DNA of 64,000 nt from Chrysoperla carnea (GCF_905475395.1 NC_058341.1:72971597-73035596), one strand, 5' to 3'. Shown: positions 1 to 11,600, counted from the stretch's first letter. The notes: generated by a model from the sequence alone, not told the origin. Numbers and translations: made by a program.

Positions 1-1632
1 GTATCGCACCCAATAATCGGCTCAGACCTATTAAAACAGAAAGGATTTCTAGTCGATTTAAAAAATATGCAACTAATCGATCGCAAACAATCTCGTACAA
101 CCGAAGGAACAAAAATACAAATTGCGTCTCTCGAGTTATCTTTATTGCAAAAAAACTCCGAATTTTGGAAAATTCTTCAACAAGTTCCCAACATACTAAG
201 TGGAACGGCCTCAAACGTTTCACACAATCACAAAACTCACCATTATATAGAAACTACTGGTCCACCAGTTAACGCTAGAGCTGGAAGGCTCCCACCAGAC
301 AAATTGACTGACGCTAAAACTGAATTCACGAACATGATGAAATTAGGCTTATGTCGACCATCCCGTAGCAATTGGTCCAGTCCATTACACATGGTTAAAA
401 AAAAGAACGGATTCTGGCGACCGTGCGGGGACTATAGACAACTAAACGCGGTTACCGAACCAGACCGTTACCCCATCCCATATATAACGGATTGCAACAA
501 TTTTCTACACGAAACAAATATATACTCGGTAATTGACCTAGAACGGGCATACCAACAAATACCAGTATTCGAACAAGACATACACAAAACAGCCATCACT
601 ACTCCTTTCGGACTTATCGAATTTCCGTTCATGCGCCATACGGACTACGAAATTCGGCCGGCACCTTCCAACGTTTTATGCACGAGGTTACTAGGGATCT
701 CGATTTTGTATTCCCTTATTTAGACAACTGCTTGGTAGCATCCCAAACTGCAGAACAACATAAAAATCACCTCAAAATTTTATTCAAACGTTTCGAACAA
801 CATGGCATAAAATTAAATAAAACCAAATGCGTACTAGGACAAGCAAACGTATCTTTCCTAGGCCACTCAATTTCATGCGAAGGGATATCACCACTACGTG
901 AAAAAGTAGAACCCTATGGGTTCTATTCTAAATTTCCCATTTCCAAAAACAATTGCGGACCTACGCCGTTTTTTAGGAATGCTCAATTTCTATCACCGAT
1001 TCCTTCCAAATGTCGCACAACTTCAAATACCACTAAACGACGAACTTAAAGGAAAAAAGAAAAAAGACAAATCACTTTTAAATCGCACGACAGAGCTAGA
1101 AGAATCTTTTAAAAAAATCAAAAACTTACTGGCTAACGCGATCTCACTAGCTCACCCAAAACCATCAGCTCCGATATCAATAACAACCGACGCCTCTAAT
1201 ATCGCCATAGGAGGAGTAGTTCACCAAACCATCGACAACAAACTGCAACCTCTAGGTTTCTTTTCAAGCAGATTAAAACCACCACAAATAAAGTACAGTT
1301 GCTACGATCGGGAACTACTGGCTATATACTCCACCATTAAACATTTTAAATTCCTATTGGAGGGACGACAATTCACGATATTCACGGACCACAAACCGCT
1401 GGTTTACGCTTTCAAACAGAAATCCGATCGAAGCTCCCCGCGCCAAACCAGATATCTAGAATTTATTTCGCAATTTTCCACGGACATACAACACTTACCT
1501 GGAAAAACACAACATTGTAGCCGATACACTCTCAAGAATAGAAGAAGTATCAATTCCTTCAACGATCGATTTCAAAGCACTAAGCGACGCACAAAAAACA
1601 GACGACGAGGTACAAAACCTTCTCGCGTCTGA
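1..1632 (+). pseudogene. pol: Gypsy pol: protease tail, RT and RNase H, frameshifted
   Basis: The frame is open from base 1 (protease tail with IIGSDLL) to 723. The RT has motif A as VIDLERAY near 532, but motif C reads PYLDN near 714-728 instead of YxDD, so the second catalytic aspartate is Asn. The reading frame shifts near 640-690, 905-920 and 1510. RNase H follows with TTDAS near 1186 and the FTDHKP motif near 1381. The frameshifts and the YLDN change make this copy inactive. It belongs with the integrase downstream. Confidence 0.85.
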
Positions 1633-2809
1633 GCCCCATCGTTTTACTCTCACAACCCCAGTAGCAGGCACAACGCCAGTGTACTGCGAAAATTCAACAA
1701 ACATTCTTCGACCACTAGTACCACTATCGCACCGACAAATAGTATTTGACGCTTTACACGGCACTTTTCACCTAGGTACAAAAGCAACCGTAAAAATGAT
1801 ACGTCAAAGGTATTTTTGGCCAAATATAAACAAAGACTGTACGAAATGGACCCAAAACTGCATCCAATGTCAAAAATGCAAAATCAATCGACACACTAAA
1901 AGTCCACACCAGTCATTCTCACTAACAAGCGAGCGTTTCCAACACGTTCATATTGACATCATCGGACCACTTCCACCTTCCGAGAGTTTCACATACTGTC
2001 TCACATGTGTAGATCGTACTACCCGTTGGCCAGAAGCATATCCTCTAAAGGAAGTAACAGCACAAACAATAGCTGAAACACTGTTATCCCAATGGTTCTC
2101 CCGTTTCGGCGTCCCAACCACCATAACCAGCGATCAGGGTAGACAATTTGAGTCATCTCTTTTTCGACACACTACGCAACTACTAGGCATTCGTCACATC
2201 CATACGACCCCGTATCATCCGCAAGCTAACGGGCAGGTCGAACGCTTTCATCGTAGTCTCAAAACGGCTATTAAATGCCAAAATAATCCAAAATGGACGC
2301 AAACGTTACCGATAATTCTGTTAAATCTACGATGCGCCATCAAAGAGAATCTACAAACATCACCGGCAGAACTAATGTACGGCCAATCATTAAGATTACC
2401 CGGTAAGATTTCTTCACAAACTCTCAGACCAGCTTCCAAAATGATCCGTTGTCATTCGCAAATGCGCTCAAGGAGCACATGCAGGCGTTACGCCCACAGC
2501 AAACATCGGATCATAGCAAACAAACAACATACATCCCAAAAACCCTAGACAAAGCAACTCATGTTTTCGTTCGCGCAGATCAAGTTACAAGGCCTTACGG
2601 CACCTTACCAAGGCCCCTTCGAAGTATTAAGCAGAAGCGAAAAAGTGTTCAAACTAAGAATTAACGGTAAACATAAAGCCATTTCCATCGACCGCCTAAA
2701 ACCCGCGTTCTACTACAAACAGAGCGAAAATAACGAAAAAACAGGACGATCAACACAAAGCGCAGAAGAAACACAGGAACAACCTACAACATCGACCGCC
2801 GACCCTTAA
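1516..2809 (+). pseudogene. Gypsy integrase with GPY/F-type C-terminus, frameshifted near its end
   Basis: The integrase carries an N-terminal HHCC zinc-binding module (H-x3-H near 1757, C-x2-C near 1861). The catalytic DDE triad is intact: Asp in HIDIIGP near 1955, Asp in TSDQG near 2131, Glu in GQVERFH near 2233. The frame shifts near 2440-2560, and the C-terminal part continues at 2561-2809 with a GPFEVL-type motif. A purine-rich tract and the LTR follow directly. The domain itself is well preserved, but the polyprotein as a whole is not. Confidence 0.82.
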
Positions 2810-2920
2810 CCTATCAAAAGCTGCCTAAAAAGCCCAGAGAAAAATATCACCAGGTCGGGTCGAAAAGTGACGTTCCCGGCACATTTTTTAATCTAACGCT
2901 TTCTCTACAAGGGGGAGCAT

Positions 2921-3235
2921 TGTGGCGACATACATACACACAAGAACACACCCCAGCAACAAAAAGCAAGTCACGGTACCAACGTTAAGATATACAGATA
3001 ACTGTCAACAGACACACACACGAGGTTCAATACACAATATACAACATTCATTCATTCACCACGCGGTTAAAAAGCATCCATTACATCAAGTGTTTATCGT
3101 ACAAATAAAAAACTTTATATAAATAAATCAAACAATTAAAATAATAAAATAATTTTATTTTGTGTAATTTTATAAATAAATATGTAAAAGTTATGGAGTT
3201 TTGTATATTAATAACACGCAACCAGAAAAACATCC
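2921..3235 (+). repeat. 3' LTR of the leftmost Gypsy element
   Basis: The LTR starts with TG directly after the purine tract GGGGGAGCAT. It contains AATAAA-type polyadenylation signals near 3104-3150. The right border is a guess because the partner LTR is outside the window. Confidence 0.55.
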
Positions 3236-3664
3236 AACCTGTAAATCGTATCCATCAATAACAAAACCTCCATAATATTCGATAGAAACTATTGGAGAAA
3301 CATGGGGTGATTTTGTATATTTATTATTTAAGGAAATGATGTATTACTGTCCTAATTTATCGTTACTATAATTGTATTTTTTATATGTAATAAAATTAAA
3401 ATAAAATAATTAGCAAATTTTGTTATTTTATTCTTAATAACTCCTTAATAAAAGAGGAAAATTTTAATCAGTATATCAAAGATTAATTTGATTTATAAAT
3501 TAATATGCAAATTTAGCAAAAAATTTTGGTAAATAAAGAAAATATGTATTGATTAAAATTTGCAACTAAAGCATACCAAAGGTTAATTTAATAAATATTT
3601 TCATCCTATTTAAATACTGGGAAAAAGAATTAAACGTTTACAAATAATAAATATTAAATCAAAA
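3236..3664. other. AT-rich spacer, no gene seen
   Basis: This stretch between the LTR and the gene C copy is over 75% A+T with many stops in all frames. I see no conserved protein similarity, RNA gene or clear repeat. It probably contains the promoter of the gene starting at 3665. Confidence 0.5.
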
Positions 3665-4355
3665 ATGGTTAACATAAAAATTAACTATTTTAAAATGGGT
3701 TTTCCTCTATTTTATTTTATTTTTTTTTATAAATAGTAGTAACATAACTGTTAACGCGTTGTTGGATAACGTAAGTCCAAAGCAACAAAATATCTTCAAT
3801 TCAGAGATTCAAGCTCTTTCAAATTATGGTATGGTAAAAAGGATTTATAATAATTATTACAATTTGAAAAATGATACAGACAACGATAGTGATTCAAATA
3901 ATTTAAAAAAAATTAATTCAGACTTTTTCACTTCATATACAAATAAAAATGTAAATGATCAATTAGATGCGCTTAATAAATTGGTTAAAATGTTAAAGTC
4001 AAAAGACAGTGTAGAAAATGTTGAAATCATAGAACGACGTAAACGTGATACCATTAATTTGCAACAATATTTAAATAAGCATATTCAAAATTTTATAAAA
4101 CTTAACTCCGACCTATTGTTTATATTAAACAATGAAATAGAGAAACTATGTGATATTAATTATGCTGATAATTATAATTTCATATCAATTAATTATGAGA
4201 ATGGTTCTGTATGGATTCAAAACGATGAAAATATCAAGAATGGATATGTATTTGTTGGGGAAATAAAATGGGAAATATTGGATAGAATTAACTATTTGAA
4301 ATTATTGGTTAATAATGAGTTGGATATTTTAGATGAATACAACATTGTTAAATAA
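3665..4355 (+). CDS. Gene C copy 1: putative secreted proprotein with furin-like site
   Basis: I do not recognise the family. The main open frame begins SNITVNALLDN at about 3735 and ends at 4355, about 206 residues. It holds a dibasic furin-like site RRKRD near 4033-4047, roughly mid-protein, followed by a helical segment. An ATG at 3665 starts a hydrophobic leader (FPLFYFIFF) that looks like a signal peptide, but it runs into TAG at 3734, one frame away from the main ORF. A second copy at 16366-17077 has the same arrangement, so the break is a conserved feature: an intron acceptor or recoding, not a random error. The gene converges on the RING-type gene B1. Confidence 0.6.
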
Positions 4356-4403
4356 AAACACATAATTTTATTAAATAAGAACTATGAAGTAAGTAACATT
4401 TTT

Positions 4404-4953
4404 TTATAATTTTTCCCATAAACATATATTAAACACTAAATGATTTTTTTTTATATATCTAAATAACATGCATTTCGGTATTGATATTTTTTGTGTATGA
4501 CAAGGTCTTACACAAAAATTATGAATAATCGATTGTTCTTCCTCATGAAATTCCAATTTAAAGCAGTAACCACTTTTAATGTTTACTGGGATAATTAGAA
4601 ATTCATAAGAATTTGCATATTCCTCACATTTTAAAACAAAATAATTTGATAAAATATTTAATAAAATCAAAGACTTCCCTATCATCAATACTTAAACAAA
4701 TATGATTATGTAGGTCTCTAATTTTTATGGTTTGTTTACAGATATCGTTTGGACAAACGATTTGTATATGATACATACGTTCCATCGTCAAGTTTCTTTT
4801 TGTTGTTGTAATTCTACAACGACAAATTGAGCACACACTTTGTTGTAGTTGTGAAACGCATGTACTACAAACTACATGATCATATTCATCACATCCATAT
4901 ATTGGTCCAGTAAAATAATCATAACATACTGGACACTTAAACATTTGTACTAT
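4404..4953 (-). pseudogene. Gene B copy 1: SIAH-like RING gene, zinc-finger region lost
   Basis: The N-terminal part is a C3HC4 RING: CPVC, then C, H, C-x2-C and CSIC. RING proteins of the SIAH/sina type are E3 ubiquitin ligases. The reading frame shifts near 4650-4690. The C-terminal part (residues like YEFLIIPVNIKSGYCFKLEF) resembles the tail of the copy at 59566-60213, but the intervening SIAH-type zinc fingers are missing. The coding exon begins after a splice acceptor (TTACAG) at 4954-4955 with I-V-Q-M-F-K-C. It is probably a degraded copy, although the RING half could still be expressed. Confidence 0.6.
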
Positions 4954-5020
4954 CTGTAATATTATTAAAAATAAAATTTTTATTAGTATTATTATTATTA
5001 GTTTGTTGTATGATTGTTAC

Positions 5021-5272
5021 CTTTAATTGAATCCATCATCATCATCACTATTATTTGAATCACTACTTATTTCTCATGCGGAAAATGAGCAGTATTTTTC
5101 GAATACCATTTTGTACGTCTCTACATCAAACATCTCAAATTTCTTTATCTGGATCAACAATGGTACAATATCATCTATTTTTCCTATCTTTATATATGTT
5201 CGGATGCTACTTGTTAGTAAGTACAAAACAAATACACATCTAACAAACAGACTTATTTTTGTTTTTAAATTC
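5021..5272 (-). pseudogene. Gene A copy 1: ~70-residue exon with acidic tail out of frame
   Basis: Read on the minus strand, an acceptor (CTTTATAG) at 5273-5274 opens a frame containing KKFEMFDVETYKMVF. This matches MEFELFDVFSYRKLF of gene A copy 3. The frame stops at TGA soon after, while the acidic tail seen in copy 3 is present here (SSDSNNSDDDDGFN) in another frame, so one frameshift separates the two parts. The tail ends in TAA, and a splice donor (G|GTAAC) follows within 3 nt at 5020. The next acceptor, at 4954-4955, begins RING exon B1. A and B therefore appear to belong to one transcript. Confidence 0.55.
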
Positions 5273-5376
5273 CTATAAAGGTGAATGGAAAAAACAAGTT
5301 CATATTTTAATACTAAATTCTAAATCTAAATTTTTTAATAATTAACAAATTTACGTATCCTAAAATACTAAACAAA

Positions 5377-6840
5377 ATGTCTTCATCCAATCACTCAAAT
5401 ACCCAAACACATTCAAAGAAAACCTACGCCCAAACCACCACCACAAATCAAAAAACCATTTATCCAAAAAAAGATCAATGTATAATAATCAATCCAATCA
5501 ACAATATACCTCTACATGAATATATACTAGCACTTGGATTAGTAATAAATCCCAATAAAATTCAATATGCATCCGTAACTTTAGATGTTACCATACGTAA
5601 CTTTATAACGCCTTCTCATAGAATGATAGTCTGGATTTTCCCAACAATTCCGAATGAAATAATCATCGAGGAAATAAAAAAACTCCAGGTCATACCACTT
5701 TCTGACCTTTTTGCCTTTTCAGTTGGAATTCATGACCAAAAATTTGCACATATCAAATCTTTTAACAGATATATGTTTGTTCATGAAAATCATCCAAATT
5801 TACCCGAAATGATCACCATCAACTACGACAACGAAAAATACAGAATGTACATTTCACTAGATGATACTCGATGTAATCTTTGCCAAAAATTCTGTCACGA
5901 GGATAAGGATTGCCGTACTCTTCCACAAACCCTACCAACTCAAGATCCAAACACAGAAGCTAATAAATCTAACGCACCAAATGAAAAAGATCAAACTACA
6001 GAAGTCATTCACTCTGAATCTACCATCAAGGCGGCTGAGCAAGTTACACAAACCTCAACAGTAATCTAATAAAAGGAAACCTAAGAAACGGAAGTATCCA
6101 AGATAGCCAGAATATCGAAGAAATTTCACAAAACATCACAAAACACACAATAGCAGCAGAAGTTCACCCAGTCCCCAAATCACCCAAACAAATACTAGGA
6201 TTTTCTGACACCAACCAGTCTCTTGATATTAACCTTAAAAAACGAGTGCTATCCAACAGCAGTGCACAAGAATCCGAAACAGAGACAAAGAAGCATCGCA
6301 GACCCAAAAATCAAACTACTGAAACGAATAAAATAAATGTAAATAACTACCAAACAGACACCAACATCCTCTACCCAAACTACAGCTACAGCAAAAAAGA
6401 AACTAACAAACAATAAATCAAAGCGTTCAATAGCGTCAAACAATCTCAAAGTAACATTCAACAATCAAGAACAATGTCTTCGAGCCATCTCATTACTGAA
6501 AAAAGAGAATTTATTAGATAAAATTTAGAAAATGTTTTGTAATTTATGATTTGTAAATAGTAGTCGTTAATGACCTCGAAGTTAAAAAACGACTTTAAAT
6601 AAATAAATAAAAAAAAAAAAAAAAAAAATAATAAATCAAAGCGTTCATTACCGGAAATGATAGACAGCCTACGTACCCCAGTGTCCTTGGAACCAGACAA
6701 ATATCCTCTAAATTTCGGACAGCTGAAAAACTTCATTACAGATACCTACAACAACACAAACATAGAGATACCTCATTAAAAAAATACAATATAGCATCGG
6801 ATCACCTTGTAGAATTCTTGAACAAAATCTATTACTTGTT
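5377..6840 (+). pseudogene. LINE ORF1 (gag-like RNA-binding protein), interrupted
   Basis: The open frame from ATG 5377 to 6069 encodes a basic Thr/Asn/Gln-rich N-terminus and a gag-like core. It ends with the zinc knuckle CNLCQKFCHEDKDC near 5872-5913 (C-x2-C-x3-H-x4-C). After a one-base shift at about 6055 the frame continues to 6412, where a ~200-bp retroposon is inserted, then resumes from 6630 towards 6840 (VEFLNKIYYLL). ORF1 of such LINEs coats the element RNA. This copy is non-functional. Confidence 0.7.
6430..6629 (+). mobile_element. Nested short retroposon with poly-A tail and 18-bp TSD
   Basis: The 200-bp segment ends in an A-rich tail (AAATAAATAAATA then about 20 A). It is flanked by an exact 18-bp direct repeat, AATAAATCAAAGCGTTCA, at 6412-6429 and 6630-6647. 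Removing the insert and one repeat restores the flanking ORF1 reading. The body resembles the 3' end of another LINE, so it is most likely a 5'-truncated LINE copy. Confidence 0.88.
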
Positions 6841-7462
6841 GCAAGACCCAATTGCCAGAAGATCATTAACTAAATTAATTAAAAAAGTTAAAATAAACGC
6901 ACTACACATAAACGGGTACTACAAAAGATTGCCCGAACTAAAAGTGCTGCTGCACACATTCCAACCAATAATCCTCTGCCTTCAAGAAACACGTTTAAAA
7001 GACACACAAAACGCCAAAATATCGAACTACAACATATACAGACATGATCATCCTGAAGGAAACATTGCTTCGGGAGGTGTAGCTACTTTTATCGCCAAGA
7101 AATTTCACTCCAAAAACAAATCTGTCACAACCCACTTGCAAGTTGTAGCCACAGAAGTTGTCATGGCCAAACAAACAACCATTATAAATCAGCTAAATGA
7201 ACCATTCATTAGAATGGGAGACCTCAATACTCACAGTATGTCAATAGGGAGCGGTCACACGGATGTCAGAGGTGCAAAATTGGAAAAACTATTACTAGAG
7301 AATGACAATATAAATACACTAAATAATGGAAAACCGACCCATTTCTGTATGCGTTCTGGTTCACTAACAGTTATAGACGTCACCGTAAGCACCACTTCAC
7401 TTGCATTGAAATTAGACTGGGACACACATGATGTTTATGTACGAGCGACCACTACCCAATAA
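6840..7462 (+). pseudogene. LINE ORF2 endonuclease domain, internally deleted
   Basis: The N-terminal endonuclease motifs are recognisable: NGYYKRLPEL near 6913, LQETRLK near 6982, then MGDLNTHS near 7216 and VIDVTVS near 7374. These are hallmarks of the APE/EEP nuclease that nicks target DNA. The part between VVATEV and the PFIRMGDLN motif is too short, implying a deletion of the central sheet. The domain should be inactive. Confidence 0.72.
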
Positions 7463-8882
7463 TAGTAAATTTCCCGACACCCTCCAAATAATTCCACTCA
7501 TCAGAAAAATATCTATTCGGCTAAGCTGATTGGGAACAATACCAAGCAAACACAAAATTAAAACCAGATCACAAAGATATAGAAACCAAATTGACTACCC
7601 TTGAACAAAAAATAAAAAATTCTTCAAATCTCTGCATCCCAAAAAAAAAAAAAAAAAAAAAACAATAGTTCATAAAAACAAACTAGTTCCTTGGTGGACG
7701 GAAGCTATAGCATCACTCATTAAGCTTCGAAAAAAACTTTTGCGTAAATTTAAAAAATCACGCTCAATTGAAGATTTGATACACTTCAAGAGAGCTAGAG
7801 CGATAGCGAGAAGAGAAATACTGAAACAAAAACAAATATCATGGGACAACTTTACCAAGTCAATTAACAGTACATCAACTGAAAAAGAATGATGGAACAA
7901 TATCAAAAGGATAAAAAATGGTACTTCACAAAGCGAAACAATAAATCAGATCCTTGTAAATAATTCTCTTATCACCGATGTAAGAGAAATTAGTGAAGAA
8001 TTTGGCAAACATTTCTCCAACATATCTAATGAACACGCAGATATGACCAGACAAGTAGATTTCGACTTTGAAGACGAGGATGAAGTACAATATAATCTAC
8101 CATTCGCTTATGATGAATTTCAAACATCCCTCTCGGCTATCAAAAATTCAACACCCGGTCTTGACCGGATCCATGTTGAAATGCTCCAGAACTTACACCC
8201 ATCAGCTAAGAATTACATATTTGACTTATACCAAAACATATGGCAAACTCATCAGATTCCAGCAAGCTGGAAATCTTCCATAGTCGTTCCAATATACAAG
8301 GATAATAAGAACAAACTGGACCCCGGAAGCTACAGACCAGTCTCATTAACTAACCACCTTAGTAAGATCCTTGAACGTATGGTTGCCAACCGTCTCCAAT
8401 GGATAATAGAGTCGCAAAATTTATTAAGCTCCAAACAATTTGGTTTCCGTAAAAACAGATCGACATTAGATCGTATAAGCATCTTCGACACAGATATAAA
8501 AACGGCTTTCTGCTGTAATCAGAATCTAAATGCAGTCTTCTTTGACATCGAGAAGGCATTTGATACCATCAAGCGCAGCAAAATCATGTCTGTGTTGCAT
8601 CGATGGGGAATCAGAGGAAAATTGCCCAAGTACATTCAAAACTTTTTATCAAGAAGGACACTGCGTGTAAAAATTCAAAATCATTACTCTGCACAATATC
8701 ATATAAAAGACGGAATACCCCAAGAATCAGTACTTTCCACAATACTATTTAACATAGCTATAAATGACGTCACTGAAATAATTCCATATCCAATCCGCAC
8801 AATACTGTACGCTGATGATCTTCTGATATATCTTGCAACATCCGATCAAAATTATGCCAAAAATACCTCCAAAAATCAATAA
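7463..8882 (+). pseudogene. LINE ORF2 reverse transcriptase
   Basis: The segment from 7640 is coding-like but has stops and an A22 run at 7638-7661. The long open frame 8043-8882 gives a classical LINE RT: STPGLDRIH, VVPIYK, YRPVSLT, QFGFRKNRST, motif A FFDIEKAFDTI near 8541 and the catalytic YADD near 8809. The catalytic residues are intact, but the frame ends at 8882 and continues shifted. Confidence 0.82.
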
Positions 8883-9027
8883 ATAAAATATATAAATGGA
8901 GTAAAGATAATGATCTTACACTATCCTCTTCCAAAACGAAAACGATCTCCTTCCACAAAAAACAAAACATATCTTAAATTTAAAACTAGGAAAATTCCCA
9001 ATTCAAAACTGTTCACAACACAGATTT

Positions 9028-10472
9028 TTGGGATTATTATTCCAGAAGAAGCTCAATTGGAAGGGACACATCTCACAGCTTAAAGCCAACTGCTTGAAAG
9101 CACTTAACATTCTAAAAACTCTTGCCAACAGACAGATCGGCTCTGACAGGCAAACCCTGAGAAAAATTTATCAAACAACAATTCTCAGCAAAATGAATTA
9201 TGGATGCTTCATTTATAGCTCTACAAAATCGCAGAAATTTACTAAACCACTAGACGTAATTCAAAACTGTGCACTTAAAATAATCTCGGGTTCGTTTCGT
9301 ACCACCCCAATTGTCAACCTCATGTGCGAAACAGGACAACCATCTCCAACTGAAAGAAGAAAATTCATCAACCTCAAATATTATGCGAAAATCATCCAAA
9401 ACCAAACTATACCGTTGTCTCAAAACCTTTCATCATCATTACTCCACCCATTCCTCAGCAGACAAAAAAAAATCCCAACTCCTCTATCACACATCATTGA
9501 AAACATCCTCAATAAATTAAACATTCCTAATGAATTATTTCTTCAAATATGCAAGAAAAACCCGTCACCTTCAAAACCTCCTAGGGAAACTAAAAGATTT
9601 AAATTAAATTTAAAACTAAGTGCGACGAATAAAAATGAAACCCCAATTGCTCAATATAATCAGCAGTATTGCGAAATCACACAAACTGAATACCGTGACT
9701 CACAGTGCCAAAATTTACACAGATGGATCTAAAAATGAAGTGTCAAGTGCGTGTGCCTTAATAACAAGTGATAGTGAACTAAAATTCAAACTTAACCCAA
9801 TATGTAGCGGATTCACCGCTGAGGCAAATGCTATATATGAGTCTCTAAGGTTTATTCAAAACCAAGCTTATATCCAAAACAAATATGTTATCATTACCGA
9901 TTCAATGAGTGTCCTAAAAGCAATTAATAATAATAAAACACCAATGGCCATCATCCAACAAATTCAAAATATTAATCATATCGGAATCGAGGGCAATGAA
10001 AAATCTGATATTGCAGCCTCTTTGGCCCACGAGGATGGACTGATGTGGACATTATAACCGTTAAGACCTCATACTGCACATTAAGAACAGATTTCAACAA
10101 AAGAAAAATGAAAGTTGGTTAAATATTGATGTAAACAGCAACAAACTAAGAAAAATCAAAAGCACCACCAACCACTGGGAAACATCGAACCCGCCCAATA
10201 GAAAGTTTGAAGTCGCCCTTGCTCGATTAAGAAATGGCCATACCAAACTAACGCACTCATATTTAATGAAGAAGACCCTTAGACCAAATTGCCAAAACTG
10301 TAACAAACCATTAACAATTGAACACATTCTAATACACTGTAGAAAATTCCAAAACGAAAGAGAGACATTAAAACTACCCCCTTCAATTCAACAAATTCTA
10401 GGCAATAACCCCTGCATAATACAAAGACTTTTCAACTTCCTAAAACGAACGAAGCTGCTCCAACAATTATAA
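9028..10472 (+). pseudogene. LINE ORF2 C-terminal part: thumb region, RNase H and Cys/His tail
   Basis: 9028-9732 encodes the post-RT region. A shifted frame 9620-10057 encodes RNase H: Asp in IYTDGSKN near 9718, Glu in FTAEANA, Asp in ITDSMSV, and a late HIGIEGNEKSD motif. The block 10266-10472 carries C-x2-C...H...C (CQNCNKPLTIEHILIHC), the usual terminal finger of this LINE type. Frameshifts separate the pieces. Confidence 0.75.
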
Positions 10473-10516
10473 AAATTCTTAATCTACATACATTAAATTC
10501 ACACTTATTGTATTGC

Positions 10517-10725
10517 TTAGAAGTAGATAAGCTATGACAGTTCTACGATGAAAGCCAATGTTAAATCCCCTAAGAGAAATCGGAGTTGATTTAAAAAAGT
10601 GGTATAGGAAAAATACATGTAAAATATGAGTGACACAAGTGTGTGGAGTGTAGATTACTTTGTGGTTCAGTTGTGAGGTAGACTAGAGCCCTTTCAAATT
10701 ATGACTTTTGGTATGGTTAACAGAA
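10517..10725 (+). repeat. ~205-bp repeat, inverted copy at 52838-53040
   Basis: This stretch matches, in reverse complement and at roughly 90% identity by eye, the segment 52838-53040. Both copies lie next to decayed coding sequence; the distal one adjoins a Maverick polymerase. I cannot assign a function. It may be a conserved non-coding part of a mobile element. Confidence 0.8.
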
Positions 10726-10726
10726 T

Positions 10727-11460
10727 TGGAAGATTATTTAATAACTTTACCCAGTCGTTATCAAAAATTAAAAGCAGAAGAAATTGAAAAAATTAGGGAA
10801 GCACCTGAACTATATTTAATTGTGAAAGGTGTAAATAAGTTTGGCTCATATGATATTGAGTTTGTTTAACAACATCATCCGCATCAAGCGTACTTTTTAT
10901 AATAAGAAAAAAATGATAAAGGAACGTAAATATTTTTTAAATCCAGTAAGATCAATAGGTGTTGGTATTCATCCATCTACAATGGGAGAGAAGATTCTAT
11001 TTTCATCAAGAAAGTATTCGATTTTAATAGATGTAAGACAGTGGTATTAATTTTTTGAATTGCAATCATATATAATTGTGTTTCTACAATCATCTACAGA
11101 AATCAATATTGGTGAGGATATTAGTTTTGATGTAAATGGAATAACCATAACACTTTGTTTAATAAATAATCAAAAAGTAATGATAATTACTAAAAAAATA
11201 GTTTATTCTCATTAAACAATTGTTAAAATATTTAAAATAAGTAGTATGTTATCTCACATTTTTGATCAATTAATTCAAGTAGGCATAAAAAAAATTATTA
11301 AAAAAATTAATGTATATACATATCGAATGTTAAATAGATATCCTAAATCATACTTTGGAATTGAGTATACACTTGAAATGATTGGTCAATCTTGAGGAAA
11401 ATTACCTTTTATAATTTTAAAAGAGATATCTTATCTTTATCCTAATAAATTCATATTATA
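10727..11460 (+). pseudogene. Decayed ORFs of unknown origin
   Basis: Short coding-like runs lie in different frames: one from 10730 (SRYQKLKAEEIEKIREAP), one from 10850 to 11050 ending ILIDVRQWY, and one at 11245-11391. The ILIDVRQWY segment is weakly reminiscent of the PC4/p15 fold found in transcription cofactors, which is only a guess. Multiple stops indicate pseudogenes, perhaps of a Maverick-like element, given the shared repeat just upstream. Confidence 0.35.
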
Positions 11461-11466
11461 AATTTT

Positions 11467-11600
11467 TTTATGTAGTTGTATTCTCAAATAATAAAGAAAA
11501 AAATATTATTTCAATTTTTTTTTATGTAATTGTATTCTCATATAATAAAGAAAAAAAAATATTATTTCAATTTTTTTATGTAATTGTATAACCTATTTTT
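11467..11600 (+). repeat. Tandem repeat, ~53-bp unit, 2.5 copies
   Basis: Units beginning TTTTTATGTAGTTGTATTCTC recur at about 11467, 11520 and 11573 with small variations. The sequence is non-coding and AT-rich. Confidence 0.75.

Larger units (their letters stand above)
1..3235 (+). mobile_element. Ty3/Gypsy LTR retrotransposon, 3' part, decayed
   Basis: The window opens inside a Gypsy-type pol polyprotein. Protease tail, reverse transcriptase, RNase H and integrase follow in order on the + strand, broken by several frameshifts. A polypurine tract lies at 2908-2919, and an LTR begins with TGTGGCGACA at 2921. The 5' LTR and gag lie outside the window. The 3' end of the LTR is uncertain because no second copy is present for comparison; I place it near 3235. 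Confidence 0.85.
5370..10490 (+). mobile_element. LINE retrotransposon with RNase H domain (I/Jockey group), decayed
   Basis: In order on the + strand come an ORF1 gag-like protein, an APE-type endonuclease remnant, reverse transcriptase, RNase H and a terminal Cys/His motif. An RNase H after the RT is typical of the I group of LINEs. Several stops and frameshifts, an internal deletion in the endonuclease and a nested insertion at 6430-6629 show it is dead. No clear target-site duplication or poly-A tail was found at its 3' end near 10490. Confidence 0.85.

Noticed and set aside
3665..4355. Gene C as a baculovirus F-type or errantivirus envelope protein
   Set aside because: A leader and furin-like site are suggestive, but there is no transmembrane anchor, no recognisable fusion-peptide context and it is too short; I leave it unassigned.
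5027..5278. Plus-strand ORFs of 62-83 codons
   Set aside because: They overlap the minus-strand gene A copy 1, whose homology to the copy at 59217-59522 gives the real reading.
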